From Klebsiella grimontii (GTDB taxonomy: Bacteria > Pseudomonadota > Gammaproteobacteria > Enterobacterales > Enterobacteriaceae), in the NCBI RefSeq assembly GCF_900200035.1, contig NZ_FZTC01000014.1:310001-374000 (forward strand): a DNA stretch of 64,000 bases. Direction: 5' to 3'. Positions 1 to 9,296 of this stretch are shown here, piece by piece. Position numbers and translations under genes: made by a program. The notes under the pieces were generated by a model, which saw only the letters and a list, made by a program, of their open reading frames with translations, had not been told where the DNA came from and searched no databases. Numbering within the stretch: the stretch's first letter is position 1; every line of letters starts with the position of its first letter.

Positions 1-537
1 GTGCTTCATGCCGTTCACATCGCGGGTAAAACCGCGAACGCGATAGTCAATGGTGACAATATCGGATTCTAGCTGGTGAATCAGATAATTCAGGGCCTTC
101 AGCGGTGAAATGACCCCGCAGGTTGAGACTTCAATATCGGCACGGAAGGTGCACAGCCCGCCTTCAGGATGGCTTTCCGGGTAGGTATGAACGCAGATAT
201 GGCTTTTATCGAGATGCGCCACAACGGTTTCCGGTAGCGGGCCCGGATGTTCGGTCTGATCGATAAGCTGCGGATCGATAGGCTCTTCGCTGACCAGGAT
301 CGTCACGCTGGCGCCCTGAGGCTCATAATCCTGACGCGCAATGTTAAGAATATTTGCGCCGATAATTGAACAGGTCTCGGACAAAATTTCTGTCAGGCGG
401 TTGGCGTTGTAGAGTTCGTCAATATAGGCGATGTAGCCATCGCGCTCCTCTGCCGTTTTCGCGTAGCAGATATCATAGATGCAAAAACTCAGGCTTTTGG
501 TCAGATTGTTAAAGCCGTGCAGCTTCAATTTTTTCAA
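1..537 (-). CDS. speD: S-adenosylmethionine decarboxylase proenzyme, C-terminus cut by window edge
   Basis: Decarboxylates S-adenosylmethionine to give the aminopropyl donor used by the neighbouring SpeE. The first 179 residues are visible; the family has about 264, so the C-terminal third lies outside the window. The product starts [12 protein letters not shown], as in E. coli SpeD. Residues K111-S112, in the context [10 protein letters not shown], are the self-cleavage site that creates the pyruvoyl cofactor. The start is TTG, supported by the ribosome binding sequence GGGGGTGA just upstream and by the E. coli start. speE lies 14 bp upstream in the same direction, so speE-speD form the usual spermidine operon. 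Identity is certain. Confidence 0.97.
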   Translation of the reverse strand, partial: MKKLKLHGFNNLTKSLSFCIYDICYAKTAEERDGYIAYIDELYNANRLTEILSETCSIIGANILNIARQDYEPQGASVTILVSEEPIDPQLIDQTEHPGPLPETVVAHLDKSHICVHTYPESHPEGGLCTFRADIEVSTCGVISPLKALNYLIHQLESDIVTIDYRVRGFTRDVNGMKH

Positions 538-551
538 TTTAGATCACCCCC

Positions 552-1415
552 TTACTTAACGGTGGATAGCGCATTCAGTAAATATTGCGGTAAAGCAAAT
601 GCCGCCGCGTGAATTGCCGGATTGTAATAACGGCACTTCAGGTTCGATTTATGAAAGCGGGCCTGGATGATTTCGCTGGAAAGGTGGCGCAGGGCTTCGT
701 TGTCCGTGGCCCATGCGAAGGTCATAATGCCGCCGTAATAGGTTGGAATCGCCGCCTGATAGAAGCTCACATCGCTAAAGTAATGACTGAGCTTGCGATG
801 GCTATCGACGGCTTCATCCTGCTGCAGGAAGCTGACGCCGTTCTGAGCGACGAAAATCCCGCCAGGATTGAGGCAGCGTTTGCAGCCTTCATAAAATGCG
901 GAAGTGAACAGGCTCTCGCCGGGACCGATAGGATCGGTGCAATCGGAGATAATGACGTCAAACGTTTGCGCCGTTTGGTTAACAAAATTGACGCCATCGT
1001 CAATGACCAGCGTAAAACGCGGATCGTCGTACGAGCCAGCGTTATGATTAGGCAGATACTGACGACAGAACGACACCACGCCAGCGTCAATTTCTACCAT
1101 AGTGATGCTTTCGACATTGCCGTGGCGAGAGACTTCGCGCAGCATGGCGCCATCGCCGCCGCCGATAATTAACACATGTTTCGCCTGACTGTGGGCCATT
1201 AGCGGAACATGGGTCATCATTTCATGGTAGATGAACTCATCACGCTCGGTGGTTTGTACCACCCCGTCCAGCGCCATCACGCGACCAAACGCCGCGTTTT
1301 CGAAAATGATTAAATCCTGATGCTCGGTTTTCTCATGATACAGAACGTTATCAACGCTGAAATACTGACCAAAATGGTCGTGCAGCGTTTCATGCCACAG
1401 ATTGCTATCGGCCAC
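552..1415 (-). CDS. speE: Spermidine synthase
   Basis: Transfers the aminopropyl group of decarboxylated SAM to putrescine, giving spermidine and methylthioadenosine (cleaved by Mtn, also in this window). The product has 287 residues; E. coli SpeE has 288. The glycine-rich nucleotide-binding motif GGGDGA is at about 85-90 and the active-site segment [10 protein letters not shown] at about 158. I chose the GTG at 1415 ([10 protein letters not shown]) because AAAGGAGG lies 7 bases before it. A longer reading from 1439 would bury that ribosome binding site inside the coding sequence and add eight residues absent from E. coli. It is upstream of speD and co-directional. Confidence 0.95.
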   Translation of the reverse strand: MADSNLWHETLHDHFGQYFSVDNVLYHEKTEHQDLIIFENAAFGRVMALDGVVQTTERDEFIYHEMMTHVPLMAHSQAKHVLIIGGGDGAMLREVSRHGNVESITMVEIDAGVVSFCRQYLPNHNAGSYDDPRFTLVIDDGVNFVNQTAQTFDVIISDCTDPIGPGESLFTSAFYEGCKRCLNPGGIFVAQNGVSFLQQDEAVDSHRKLSHYFSDVSFYQAAIPTYYGGIMTFAWATDNEALRHLSSEIIQARFHKSNLKCRYYNPAIHAAAFALPQYLLNALSTVK

Positions 1416-1565
1416 GGGCAGATCCTCCTTTGTTAACATCTGTTACACCCATTAAAATGGGCGCAACATCATAGCCAACTATAGAAGATGATGCACGGCG
1501 GATATTTCAGCAAATGAGGCGTGGTAAGAAAATGGCGAACGCCGCCCTGGCGGGAGGCGTTAGGA

Positions 1566-3275
1566 TCAGGGTTTTTTAGCCTGCGGTTGTGCTGCAGTGG
1601 CGTCAACGATTCTGAGCGAATAGACCATGGTCGCTCCCGGCGGGATTTTAGGCGGTTTGCCTTCGCTGCCGTAGGCGAGCTCGGGAGGGATCACGACCGT
1701 AATAGCGCCGTGATTTCCCAGCCGCTTTATGGGCCCAAGGAACAGTGGAGGATAAGATTTCAGGGACTGAGACCACACTTTACCCTCCGCCTCCATATCG
1801 TTAATGACGGTTCCGTCAGTAAGCGTTTCTTTGATGGTGACGGTAACGATGTCGCTATCGAGAATCTTGCCCTTACCGGCATAATCTATGCGACTGTAAA
1901 CGCCATCTTTCAATACCACTCCTTTTTGCTGCGCGAACTTTTGCTGATATTTCTTTCCTTCGCTAAGCGTTTGCTGTTCGATCTTCTTCAGGTTCTGAAA
2001 GACTTTTTTAGATACATCGAACAAAGCTTTATTGCGCGCTTTCTCATCAAGGGCGATATTTCCGGAAAAAGAATCCTGGATCCCCTGCAGTACGGTATCT
2101 TTGCTCATTTTTACGCCCTGGGAATCCCGGGTGGATAAGAGCTGTAGCACTTCAGCGCCCATCGATACGCCAATAGCGTAAGCCTGCTGCAGGGGCGCTT
2201 TCGCAAGGTCGATAGCCGCTGGTTTTTTAGCTTCGGCATCAGCTAACATGGTTTTTAGTCGGGTAATTTCATCTGCGCTGGCTTGTAGTTGGGCTTTATC
2301 TTTATCGGCGGCATCCTCCTGAAGGGATGACTGCTGCTTGCTGATGATAAAGGAATCCAGTTTAGCCGTGAGCGCCTGTTTTTCTACCCCTGCAGCCGCC
2401 AGTTTTGTCGTTAAATCCTTTTCTTTCGTTTCATAGGCGGCGAGCTTCGCGAGCACGACTTTATGGTCTGTTTCAGCCGCCTCCAGCTTCGTTTGTAGCG
2501 CCTGCCGGGCGGCGTCAGCCGCGGTGAGTTTTGTGCGCATTTGCCCCTGAGCTGACTCAGCGGCAGCGAGCTTGCTAATGAGCGCTTGTTTGTCTGATGC
2601 AGCAGCCGTGAGCCTGGAGGCCGTATCTTGCTTTTCCGTTTCCGCCGCGGCGAGTTTCTTTATCAGTGCCTGTTTTTCAGCGGTTGCCTCAGTCAGCTGC
2701 AGCTCGGCTTTTTGTTTTGCGGATTCTACTAATAATAGCCTTTTTTCTTGCTGCACTATTTTATTTTCGGAGGCGTTACGCTGGCCCACGCTCTGTTTTA
2801 TTTCAGCTGCGGCCGTTAGCTCTTTATCTATTAATCGTTGTTTTTCGGCTACAGCAGCCGCTAATTTTTTCTCAAGCAGCTGAATTTTATCAGTCAGCTC
2901 TTTTTGGTTATCTGCTGCGGCATTAATCGTCACAGGTTTAGCTTCCAGCTGCTGTCGAAGCTGGCGGATGAGTTTATCTTTTTGAGAAATTATTGCAGCC
3001 TGGCGGGAGATATCATTGGTACTCTGAACGCTTTTTTTATTGGTTGTTTTTGTTTTATTGCTTTTTTCCTCCACGGGCTTAACAGGCTCACGACTTTCCT
3101 GCGCCTGCTGCTCTTTAGCGTAATTTAAAAATGCAGGGCCTGAAGCGTCGCTGCTTGAACTCGTCGTGACGCTTATCAGTGCATCTTTTTCCGCAAAGGC
3201 GTCCGGCAATAGCGCCAGCACAAACACTGCTGCCAGCGATACCGAATTGAAGTTTTTAGCTATTTTCCCGTTCAT
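1566..3275 (-). CDS. Exported coiled-coil protein with C-terminal FKBP-like domain
   Basis: I know no named E. coli counterpart. Seen in the sequence: a signal peptide (about 1-28, ending DAFA before EKDA), a Lys/Thr/Ser-rich linker, a long coiled coil (about 90-345), a Mip/FkpA-type N-terminal dimerisation region (about 360-445) and an FKBP-like domain (about 455-560, with VIPPELAYG and IPPGAT). Residues 190-315 are nine head-to-tail 14-residue repeats of the type xxxKLAAAETEKQx, that is two heptads each. Several FKBP pocket residues differ from FKBP12: Tyr26 is Ile481, Phe36 is Ile491, Asp37 is Asn492 and Trp59 is Phe512, so prolyl isomerase activity is uncertain. The start overlaps the lipoprotein gene stop as ATGA, so the two are co-translated. 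Inference: a periplasmic scaffold or chaperone, possibly peptidoglycan- or envelope-spanning. The pair sits between speE and yacC, which are adjacent in E. coli. Confidence 0.8.
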   Translation of the reverse strand: MNGKIAKNFNSVSLAAVFVLALLPDAFAEKDALISVTTSSSSDASGPAFLNYAKEQQAQESREPVKPVEEKSNKTKTTNKKSVQSTNDISRQAAIISQKDKLIRQLRQQLEAKPVTINAAADNQKELTDKIQLLEKKLAAAVAEKQRLIDKELTAAAEIKQSVGQRNASENKIVQQEKRLLLVESAKQKAELQLTEATAEKQALIKKLAAAETEKQDTASRLTAAASDKQALISKLAAAESAQGQMRTKLTAADAARQALQTKLEAAETDHKVVLAKLAAYETKEKDLTTKLAAAGVEKQALTAKLDSFIISKQQSSLQEDAADKDKAQLQASADEITRLKTMLADAEAKKPAAIDLAKAPLQQAYAIGVSMGAEVLQLLSTRDSQGVKMSKDTVLQGIQDSFSGNIALDEKARNKALFDVSKKVFQNLKKIEQQTLSEGKKYQQKFAQQKGVVLKDGVYSRIDYAGKGKILDSDIVTVTIKETLTDGTVINDMEAEGKVWSQSLKSYPPLFLGPIKRLGNHGAITVVIPPELAYGSEGKPPKIPPGATMVYSLRIVDATAAQPQAKKP

Positions 3276-3691
3276 AGCTGAACATTTTCACCACGTTTAA
3301 CAAGACTATCTATCAATGCCTTTTCAATATCAGCGCATAGCTTGATTGATTTGAACTGGTACATCGAATCGATTCCCTGTTTTGTCGGTTCAGCGACTTT
3401 ACTGCGGACAGAATTATATTGGGTTGCAGCGCTCAGCAGGGCGGTGAACTCATTACCGAGTTTGTCTGCCTGCTTTGGATTCACTTCTTTCAGAGACTCA
3501 AGAGCCTTACGGCAGGAGTCTAAACGCGCTTGCTCATCTGCGACTCTCTGCTGTTCCGTTTGTTGTTGGCTTAATGTCGTATCAGATAATGGTTTCATTA
3601 ATCTGGCGGATTGTCTGGACTGCGTTGAATTACAGCCCACTAATAAAATGACGGCCAGAGGCGCTATGCGTGTAAATAAGGATATGTTCAA
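3272..3691 (-). CDS. Small lipoprotein of unknown function, partner of the coiled-coil FKBP-like protein
   Basis: 139 residues with a lipoprotein signal peptide; the lipobox LLVGC puts the lipidated cysteine at residue 20. Asn at +2 does not match the Asp inner-membrane retention signal, so outer-membrane location is expected. The mature part is polar and mostly helical, with a Gln-rich stretch (about 42-56) and two further cysteines (60 and 119) that could form a disulfide. I recognise no named family. It is the first gene of a two-gene operon: its TGA overlaps the ATG of the downstream gene by 4 bp, and a good sigma-70 type promoter lies about 100 bp upstream. Joint function with that gene is inferred only from this coupling. 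Confidence 0.75.
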   Translation of the reverse strand: MNISLFTRIAPLAVILLVGCNSTQSRQSARLMKPLSDTTLSQQQTEQQRVADEQARLDSCRKALESLKEVNPKQADKLGNEFTALLSAATQYNSVRSKVAEPTKQGIDSMYQFKSIKLCADIEKALIDSLVKRGENVQL

Positions 3692-3786
3692 GGTTTCATT
3701 CCATTGATAAAAAGGGGTGTTATTGGGCGATAATAGTGTGCAAAAAAGAAGATTGCAATATTAGAGTTTTGTTTTTGAAAGTCTAT

Positions 3787-3815
3787 TTATTATATTTGTT
3801 TTAGTGATGAGTCAA
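3787..3815 (-). promoter_or_regulatory. Predicted sigma-70 promoter of the lipoprotein/FKBP-like operon
   Basis: On the minus strand a TTGACT hexamer (3815-3810) is followed by a perfect TATAAT (3794-3789) at 15 bp, or TAATAA (3792-3787) at 17 bp. It lies in an AT-rich 266-bp gap (3692-3957) about 95 bp before the lipoprotein start. The same gap also holds a 7-bp hairpin (TAGCCGT at 3915-3921 with ACGGCTA at 3928-3934) just after yacC. No other gene is seen in the gap. The promoter is predicted by motif only. Confidence 0.5.
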
Positions 3816-3957
3816 ACTCTTAATGAATTAAGTTTGAATTGTTAGTGAATTCTATGAATTGAGATATAAATTAAAGCGCGTAGTTAATTGAGCCGCTATT
3901 ATTACGGCGCATCATAGCCGTATTCTCACGGCTACCGATTTTTTGAAATGAGGGGGA

Positions 3958-4305
3958 TTATTTCACGTAAGCAAGCAGGCTAAGTGAGTCACGCGCCAGC
4001 GCTTTACATTTTTTGGTGGTGGGGATTTTGATTCCGCTGAGGTCCCGGTAGCTATCTTCACCCAGCGCTTTCATATTGAAGCTGTCGTAATTGCTTAAAT
4101 CCCACTGGTTCTGCTGAGCAAAAAAGACCAGGGCGCGGCGAATCTGCGTGTTGGGCAGATTTTGATAACCGCAGTCGTTCTTCAGAAAGACGAATACTGC
4201 CGTTAAATCAGCCATATCCTCCGCTTCGGACTCGCTTAATGCATAGCTATTGGCGGAGAGAGTGAGCAGGCTGCCAAGCACTATTGTTCTGAAAAGCGTC
4301 TTCAT
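3958..4305 (-). CDS. yacC: PulS/OutS-family periplasmic protein YacC
   Basis: 115 residues, the same length as E. coli YacC and nearly identical from residue 21 on. The start at MKTLFRT follows the E. coli start; an upstream in-frame ATG would add 13 residues. A signal peptide ends ANSYA before LSESE, and no lipobox is present, so the mature protein should be soluble in the periplasm. It shares a pattern with PulS of this same window: LKNxC, then LP, then R-A, a Trp, a Tyr and KC, with the two cysteines 55 residues apart (54 in PulS). The family is that of secretin pilotins, but the function of YacC is not established. It is divergent from cueO. Confidence 0.92.
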   Translation of the reverse strand: MKTLFRTIVLGSLLTLSANSYALSESEAEDMADLTAVFVFLKNDCGYQNLPNTQIRRALVFFAQQNQWDLSNYDSFNMKALGEDSYRDLSGIKIPTTKKCKALARDSLSLLAYVK

Positions 4306-4385
4306 TTTTTCTACCATTGAATCACGGACGAACAACGTTAGCATACTTCGTTACACTGCGCCGAGCTTTATTCTTACTCTTCTAC

Positions 4386-4416
4386 TTGACCTTCCTGTTG
4401 GGGGAGGGTTTAAGCT
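4386..4416 (+). promoter_or_regulatory. CueR-type copper-responsive promoter of cueO
   Basis: A -35 TTGACC (4386-4391) and a -10 TAAGCT (4411-4416) are separated by 19 bp, the long spacer typical of MerR-family promoters. The spacer region carries the dyad ACCTTCC-N7-GGAGGGT, one mismatch from a perfect CueR-type palindrome (ACCTTCC-N7-GGAAGGT). In E. coli CueR with Cu(I) activates cueO and copA from such sites. Regulation here is inferred from the motif and its position 36 bp before cueO. Confidence 0.85.
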
Positions 4417-4451
4417 CAATTATTCACCAGCAGAATAAAAAGGATGTGAAA

Positions 4452-6035
4452 ATGCAACGTCGTGAGTTTCTTAAACTAACCGCTGCGGTAAGCGTAGCCA
4501 GCGCATTGCCGCTATGGAGTCGCTCGGTTTTCGCCGCCAGTCGTCCATCGTTGCCTGTACCGGAGCTACTTACCGCCGACGCGCGCAATCGCATCTCGTT
4601 GATCATCCAGGCCGGAAAAACGCAGTTCGGCTCTCATCTTGCGACCACCTGGGGCTATAACGGTAATCTGCTGGGCCCGGCCCTACAGCTTAAGCAGGGG
4701 GAGCAGGCAACCATCGATATTCATAACCGGCTGGCGGAGGAGACCACCGTACACTGGCACGGTCTGGAGGTTCCCGGCGCCGTTGACGGCGGTCCCCACG
4801 GCGTGATTGCCGCCGGAGGCTCCCGCACGGTGACCTTTACTCCAACGCAGCGGGCGGCGACCTGTTGGTTCCATCCTCATCAACATGGCAAAACCGGCAG
4901 ACAGGTCGCGATGGGGCTGGCCGGGCTGGTACTGATTTCTGATGCGGAAAGCGAAAAGCTGCTCTTGCCAAAGCAGTGGGGAATTGATGATGTCCCGGTG
5001 ATTGTGCAGGATAAAAAGTTCACCGCAGCGGGAGAGATTGATTATCAGCTCGATATCATGAGCGCAGCCGTTGGCTGGTTTGGCGATACGCTGCTGACTA
5101 ACGGGGCGCTTTACCCGGAGCATGCCGCGCCTCGCGGCTGGCTACGGTTGCGTCTGCTTAACGGTTGTAATGCGCGTTCTTTGAATTTCGCCACCAGCGA
5201 TAAGCGGCCCATGTACGTGGTGGCAAGCGATGGCGGTCTGCTGGCTGAGCCGGTGAAAGTCAACGAGCTGCCGGTGCTGATGGGGGAGCGTTTCGAAGTG
5301 TTGGTGGATACCACTGACGGGAAACCCTTTGATTTAATTACGCTACCGGTTAACCAGATGGGGATGGCGATTGCTCCGTTTGATCGGCCGCAGCCGGTAT
5401 TACGCGTGCAGCCACTGACTATCCAGGCTTCCGGTAAGCTGCCGGATGTTCTGGCCGCTATGCCAGCGCTGCCCTCCCTTCAGGGGTTTACTCAGCGTAC
5501 TCTGCAGCTCTCTATGGATCCGATGCTCGATATGATGGGGATGCAGGCGCTGATGCAAAAATATGGCGACCAGGCGATGTCCGGCATGGACCATGGCATG
5601 ATGATGAATCATGGCGATATGGGGAATATGAATCACGGAAACATGAATCATGGCGGCATGGCGCAGATGAAGCACGGTCATCAAGGTTTTGATTTCCATA
5701 ATGCGAATCGAATCAACGGTAAAGCCTTTGATATGAATGTTCCCCTGTTTGCGGCGGCGAAAGGGCAGTATGAGCGGTGGGTGATTTCCGGCAAAGGCGA
5801 CATGATGTTGCATCCTTTCCATATTCACGGTACTCAGTTCCGTATTTTGTCCGAAAACGGTAAAGCGCCGGCACCCCACCGGAGCGGCTGGAAAGATACC
5901 GTCAGGGTGGAAGGCGATGTCAGTGAAGTGCTGGTGAAATTTGATCACGATGCGCCGAAAGAACATGCCTATATGGCGCACTGCCATCTGCTGGAGCATG
6001 AAGATACGGGGATGATGCTTGGATTTACGGTGTAG
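4452..6035 (+). CDS. cueO: Multicopper oxidase CueO
   Basis: Periplasmic cuprous oxidase that turns toxic Cu(I) into Cu(II). The product has 527 residues (E. coli 516). A twin-arginine signal starts MQRREFLK. Copper ligand motifs are HWHG (101-104), HPHQHG (141-146), HPFHIHG (near 458) and [13 protein letters not shown] at the C-terminus. A Met/His-rich insert (about 360-415, with repeated NHGxM units) is the copper-binding lid region and is a little longer than in E. coli. The start is chosen at the Tat signal, with AGGA 7-10 bases before it; a longer frame upstream would read through the CueR-type promoter. A strong terminator follows the gene. Confidence 0.97.
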   Translation: MQRREFLKLTAAVSVASALPLWSRSVFAASRPSLPVPELLTADARNRISLIIQAGKTQFGSHLATTWGYNGNLLGPALQLKQGEQATIDIHNRLAEETTVHWHGLEVPGAVDGGPHGVIAAGGSRTVTFTPTQRAATCWFHPHQHGKTGRQVAMGLAGLVLISDAESEKLLLPKQWGIDDVPVIVQDKKFTAAGEIDYQLDIMSAAVGWFGDTLLTNGALYPEHAAPRGWLRLRLLNGCNARSLNFATSDKRPMYVVASDGGLLAEPVKVNELPVLMGERFEVLVDTTDGKPFDLITLPVNQMGMAIAPFDRPQPVLRVQPLTIQASGKLPDVLAAMPALPSLQGFTQRTLQLSMDPMLDMMGMQALMQKYGDQAMSGMDHGMMMNHGDMGNMNHGNMNHGGMAQMKHGHQGFDFHNANRINGKAFDMNVPLFAAAKGQYERWVISGKGDMMLHPFHIHGTQFRILSENGKAPAPHRSGWKDTVRVEGDVSEVLVKFDHDAPKEHAYMAHCHLLEHEDTGMMLGFTV

Positions 6036-6087
6036 CTCGTCTAAGCGGGCTCGCCTGGCGCGAAAAGAGAGAGACGTACCATAGAGA

Positions 6088-6117
6088 GAAGGCCCGGAAA
6101 CCGGGCCTTCTTTTTTT
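6088..6117 (+). terminator. Rho-independent terminator of cueO
   Basis: A perfect 10-bp stem GAAGGCCCGG/CCGGGCCTTC with an AAA loop is followed by seven T. It overlaps the last two bases of the convergent gcd gene, so it mainly stops transcription coming from cueO. Confidence 0.9.
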
Positions 6118-8506
6118 ACTTCGCGTCGTCCGGTAAAGCATAAGCGACGATATAGTCGCCCATCTTCGTGCCAAACGAACCGTGACCGCCCGCAGAGATG
6201 ACAACGTACTGCTTGCCATTCACTTCATAGGTCATCGGCGTCGCCTGACCGCCAGCCGGCAGACGTGCCTGCCATAACTTCTCGCCGTTGCTCATATTGT
6301 AAGCGCGCAGATAGTTATCCGCGGTCGCGCCGATAAACAGCACATTGCCGGCCGTCGAAATTGGGCCGCCCAGCATCGGCATACCCATGGTGAACGGGAG
6401 CTTAACCGGCATCGGGAACGGCAGGCTATCCTGTGGCGTACCGATACGTTTTTTCCACACCACTTCGTTGGTTTTCAGATCCAGCGCGGAGATATAGCCC
6501 CATGCTGGCTGTTTGCAGGGCAGACCGAACGGTGACAGGAACGGGTTGAGCGTGACGCCGTAAGGAACGCCGTACTGCGGCTGAATACCGGCCTCGGTAC
6601 CCGAACCTTTGGCGTCTTTTGGTTGCTCCATCGGATTACCGGGTCCGCGAGGGATCAGTTTTGAGACAAACGGCAGCGCCATTGGGTTAGCAATCGCCAC
6701 CTGGCGGTTCGGATCGACGGAGATACCGCCCCATTCGAACATCCCCAGGTTACCCGGGAAGACCAGCGTACCTTGTTCTGACGGTGGAGTGAAAATCCCT
6801 TCATAGCGCAGCTGATGGAAGATAACGCGGCACACCAGCTGGTCGAACATGGTGGCGCCCCACATATCCGCGCCGGTCAGGTCTTTCTTCGGTCGGAAGC
6901 TCAGGTCGGAGAACGGCTGAGTTTTCGCGACGTAGTCACCTTTCGCCGCCCCTTGCGGAACCGGTTTTTCCGGTGCCGGGACGACCAGCTCACCGTTACG
7001 GCGATCGAGGACAAAAATATTACCGGTTTTTGCCGGAGCGTAAATCACCGGCACGGTTTTGCCGTTCACGTCAATGTCCGCCAGCGTCGGCTGCGACGGC
7101 ATATCCATATCCCACAGATCGTGATGAACGGTCTGGTAACTCCACGCCAGTTTACCGGTCGTGGCGTTCAGCGCCACGATGGAGCTGGCATAGCGCTCTT
7201 GTTCGGGCGTACGGTTGCCGCCCCAGATATCCGGGGTGGTCACGCCCATAGGCAGGTAGACCAGATCCAACTTCGCGTCATAGGCCGCCGGTGCCCAGGA
7301 GTTTGGTGAATTCAGGGTGAAATGATGTTCATCATCAGGAATCGCGTTGGGATCTTTCGCGCCCGGATCAAAGGCCCACAGCAGTTTACCGGTATTCACA
7401 TCAAAGCCGCGAATAACGCCTGAAGGCTCGCGGGTGGAGAAGTTATCGGTCACGGCGCCGGCGATGACGATTGTCTTATCAGTAATAATCGGCGGTGAAG
7501 TGGGTTCATACATGCCCGGCGTGGTGACTGGCATATTGGTTTGCAGGTTGAGAATGCCTTTATTAGCGAAGGACTCACACAGCTTACCGGTTTCGGCATT
7601 GATGGCGAACAGGCGGCCATCGTTGACCGGAAGAATAATGCGGCGCGGGCAGTCGGCAACCACATCCGCCGGCGCGTTATCCGCTTTGGCTTCATGATAT
7701 GAAACGCCGCGGCAGGTCACATGCTGGAAAGACGGGTCCGCGTTGAGCTGCGGATCGAAATGCCACTTTTCTTTACCGGTGGCCGCATCAAGCGCGAACA
7801 GGCGCTGGTGGGCGGTACACAGATAGAGCGTGTCGCCAACTTTAATCGGCGTGACTTCATTGGTGATTTCACCCGGATCGTTAGGCTGCTTGAGATCGCC
7901 CGTACGGAATACCCATGCCTCTTTCAGGTTCTTCACGTTATCGGCGTTAATCTGCTTCAGCGGCGAGTAGCGCTGGCCTTCCTGGTTGCGGCCATACGCC
8001 GACCAGTCGCCATCGGCCACCTCGGAAATTGGTGCCGCTGGCGTTGCATCAGCGCTCAGCGTACCGTTGACCTCCTGCGGGTCGTTGAAGCCAGCCCATG
8101 TAAGGATGCCGCCGCTAATCAGCAGGGCGACAACCAGCCCGGCAACGGCGCCAGAGGAGGGAATCGGCAGGCGACGCCAGACAAACGGCAGAATAAGCCA
8201 GATGCCGAAGAAGACCAGAATGTCGCTACGCGGAGTCAGCGCCCAGAAGTCGAAGCCAACTTCCCATACGCCCCAGATCATGGTGGCAAGCAGCAGCGCG
8301 GCGTACAGCCAAAGCGCAGAACGCTTACCGCGGAACAGCAAGACGGTGACGGCCAGCATCACCAGACCTGCGACAGGGTAGTACCATGAGCCGCCGAGGG
8401 CGACCAGCCAGGCCCCGCCTGCTAAGAGATACAGGCCACAGAACGCTGCAAAAAGAGCCGTCAGCGTCACGAGTAGCCGTGATTGTTGAGATTTTGTTTC
8501 TGCCAT
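6116..8506 (-). CDS. gcd: Quinoprotein (PQQ) glucose dehydrogenase
   Basis: Inner-membrane enzyme that oxidises glucose to gluconolactone in the periplasm and passes electrons to ubiquinone. 796 residues, the E. coli length. The first ~140 residues hold five hydrophobic segments (LLVTLTALFAAF and following), then a periplasmic beta-propeller with WSAYGRNQEGQRYSPL, repeated TGK/W docking motifs, and the conserved C-terminal GHGSFGTKMGDY. E. coli makes apo-enzyme because it lacks PQQ synthesis. Klebsiella species generally make PQQ, so the enzyme may be active without added cofactor (established knowledge; no pqq genes in this window). Divergent from hpt. Confidence 0.97.
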   Translation of the reverse strand: MAETKSQQSRLLVTLTALFAAFCGLYLLAGGAWLVALGGSWYYPVAGLVMLAVTVLLFRGKRSALWLYAALLLATMIWGVWEVGFDFWALTPRSDILVFFGIWLILPFVWRRLPIPSSGAVAGLVVALLISGGILTWAGFNDPQEVNGTLSADATPAAPISEVADGDWSAYGRNQEGQRYSPLKQINADNVKNLKEAWVFRTGDLKQPNDPGEITNEVTPIKVGDTLYLCTAHQRLFALDAATGKEKWHFDPQLNADPSFQHVTCRGVSYHEAKADNAPADVVADCPRRIILPVNDGRLFAINAETGKLCESFANKGILNLQTNMPVTTPGMYEPTSPPIITDKTIVIAGAVTDNFSTREPSGVIRGFDVNTGKLLWAFDPGAKDPNAIPDDEHHFTLNSPNSWAPAAYDAKLDLVYLPMGVTTPDIWGGNRTPEQERYASSIVALNATTGKLAWSYQTVHHDLWDMDMPSQPTLADIDVNGKTVPVIYAPAKTGNIFVLDRRNGELVVPAPEKPVPQGAAKGDYVAKTQPFSDLSFRPKKDLTGADMWGATMFDQLVCRVIFHQLRYEGIFTPPSEQGTLVFPGNLGMFEWGGISVDPNRQVAIANPMALPFVSKLIPRGPGNPMEQPKDAKGSGTEAGIQPQYGVPYGVTLNPFLSPFGLPCKQPAWGYISALDLKTNEVVWKKRIGTPQDSLPFPMPVKLPFTMGMPMLGGPISTAGNVLFIGATADNYLRAYNMSNGEKLWQARLPAGGQATPMTYEVNGKQYVVISAGGHGSFGTKMGDYIVAYALPDDAK

Positions 8507-8709
8507 AGAAGGACACTCGTTTGTTTGTTAATTTTTTAACTGCAATTAATTATAGGATTTAACAAGTGTGATCGGAATCACAAAATGGGCTTTATTAATC
8601 ACTGCATCGCATATTTCTTTTTGCTGGTATACTGCGTGGCTTGCCGGTCAACGTCGGTGCAATCGCAGCGGAGTTGATGATTTACATTAAGAATCAAATG
8701 GTTAGTTTT

Positions 8710-9246
8710 ATGAAACATACTGTAGAAGTGATGATCCCGGAAACCGAGATCAAAGCCCGTATTGCTGAGCTCGGTCGCCAAATCAACGAGCACTACAAAG
8801 ATAGCGGCAGCGAAATGGTGCTGGTGGGGCTGTTGCGTGGCTCATTTATGTTTATGGCCGACCTGTGCCGTGAAGTTCAGGTACCGCATGAAGTCGATTT
8901 TATGACCGCCTCCAGCTACGGTAGCGGCATGTCCACCACCCGTGACGTCAAAATCCTCAAAGACCTGGATGAGGATATCCGCGGTAAAGATGTGCTGATC
9001 GTGGAAGACATCATCGACTCTGGCAACACGCTGTCAAAAGTGCGCGAAATCCTCAGCCTGCGTGAACCGAAATCGCTGGCGATTTGTACGCTGCTCGATA
9101 AGCCAAGCCGCCGCGAAGTGAAGGTGCCGGTTGAGTTTGTCGGTTTTGCGATCCCGGACGAGTTCGTGGTGGGTTACGGCATCGACTATGCTCAGCGCTA
9201 CCGCCACCTGCCGTATATCGGCAAAGTGACGCTGCTGGACGAGTAA
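8710..9246 (+). CDS. hpt: Hypoxanthine phosphoribosyltransferase
   Basis: Purine salvage: transfers phosphoribose from PRPP to hypoxanthine (and guanine more weakly). 178 residues, as in E. coli. The PRPP-binding loop [15 protein letters not shown] is at about 99-113, and the flexible-loop segment [10 protein letters not shown] at about 70. I start at MKHTVEV, the E. coli start. In-frame upstream ATG codons (8677 and 8698) also exist and the ribosome binding site is weak for all of them, so the exact start is less certain than the identity. It is monocistronic. A short hairpin (tatcccgg/ccgggata, 9258-9278) follows, without a T run. Confidence 0.95.
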   Translation: MKHTVEVMIPETEIKARIAELGRQINEHYKDSGSEMVLVGLLRGSFMFMADLCREVQVPHEVDFMTASSYGSGMSTTRDVKILKDLDEDIRGKDVLIVEDIIDSGNTLSKVREILSLREPKSLAICTLLDKPSRREVKVPVEFVGFAIPDEFVVGYGIDYAQRYRHLPYIGKVTLLDE

Positions 9247-9296
9247 CGCGGATTATCTATCCCGGCTTATCCGGGATATTAAGAGGGGCGCGTGAA

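Noticed and set aside
1416-1439. Longer speE start giving 295 residues
   Set aside because: The AAAGGAGG site lies inside this extension and E. coli SpeE starts at the GTG position.
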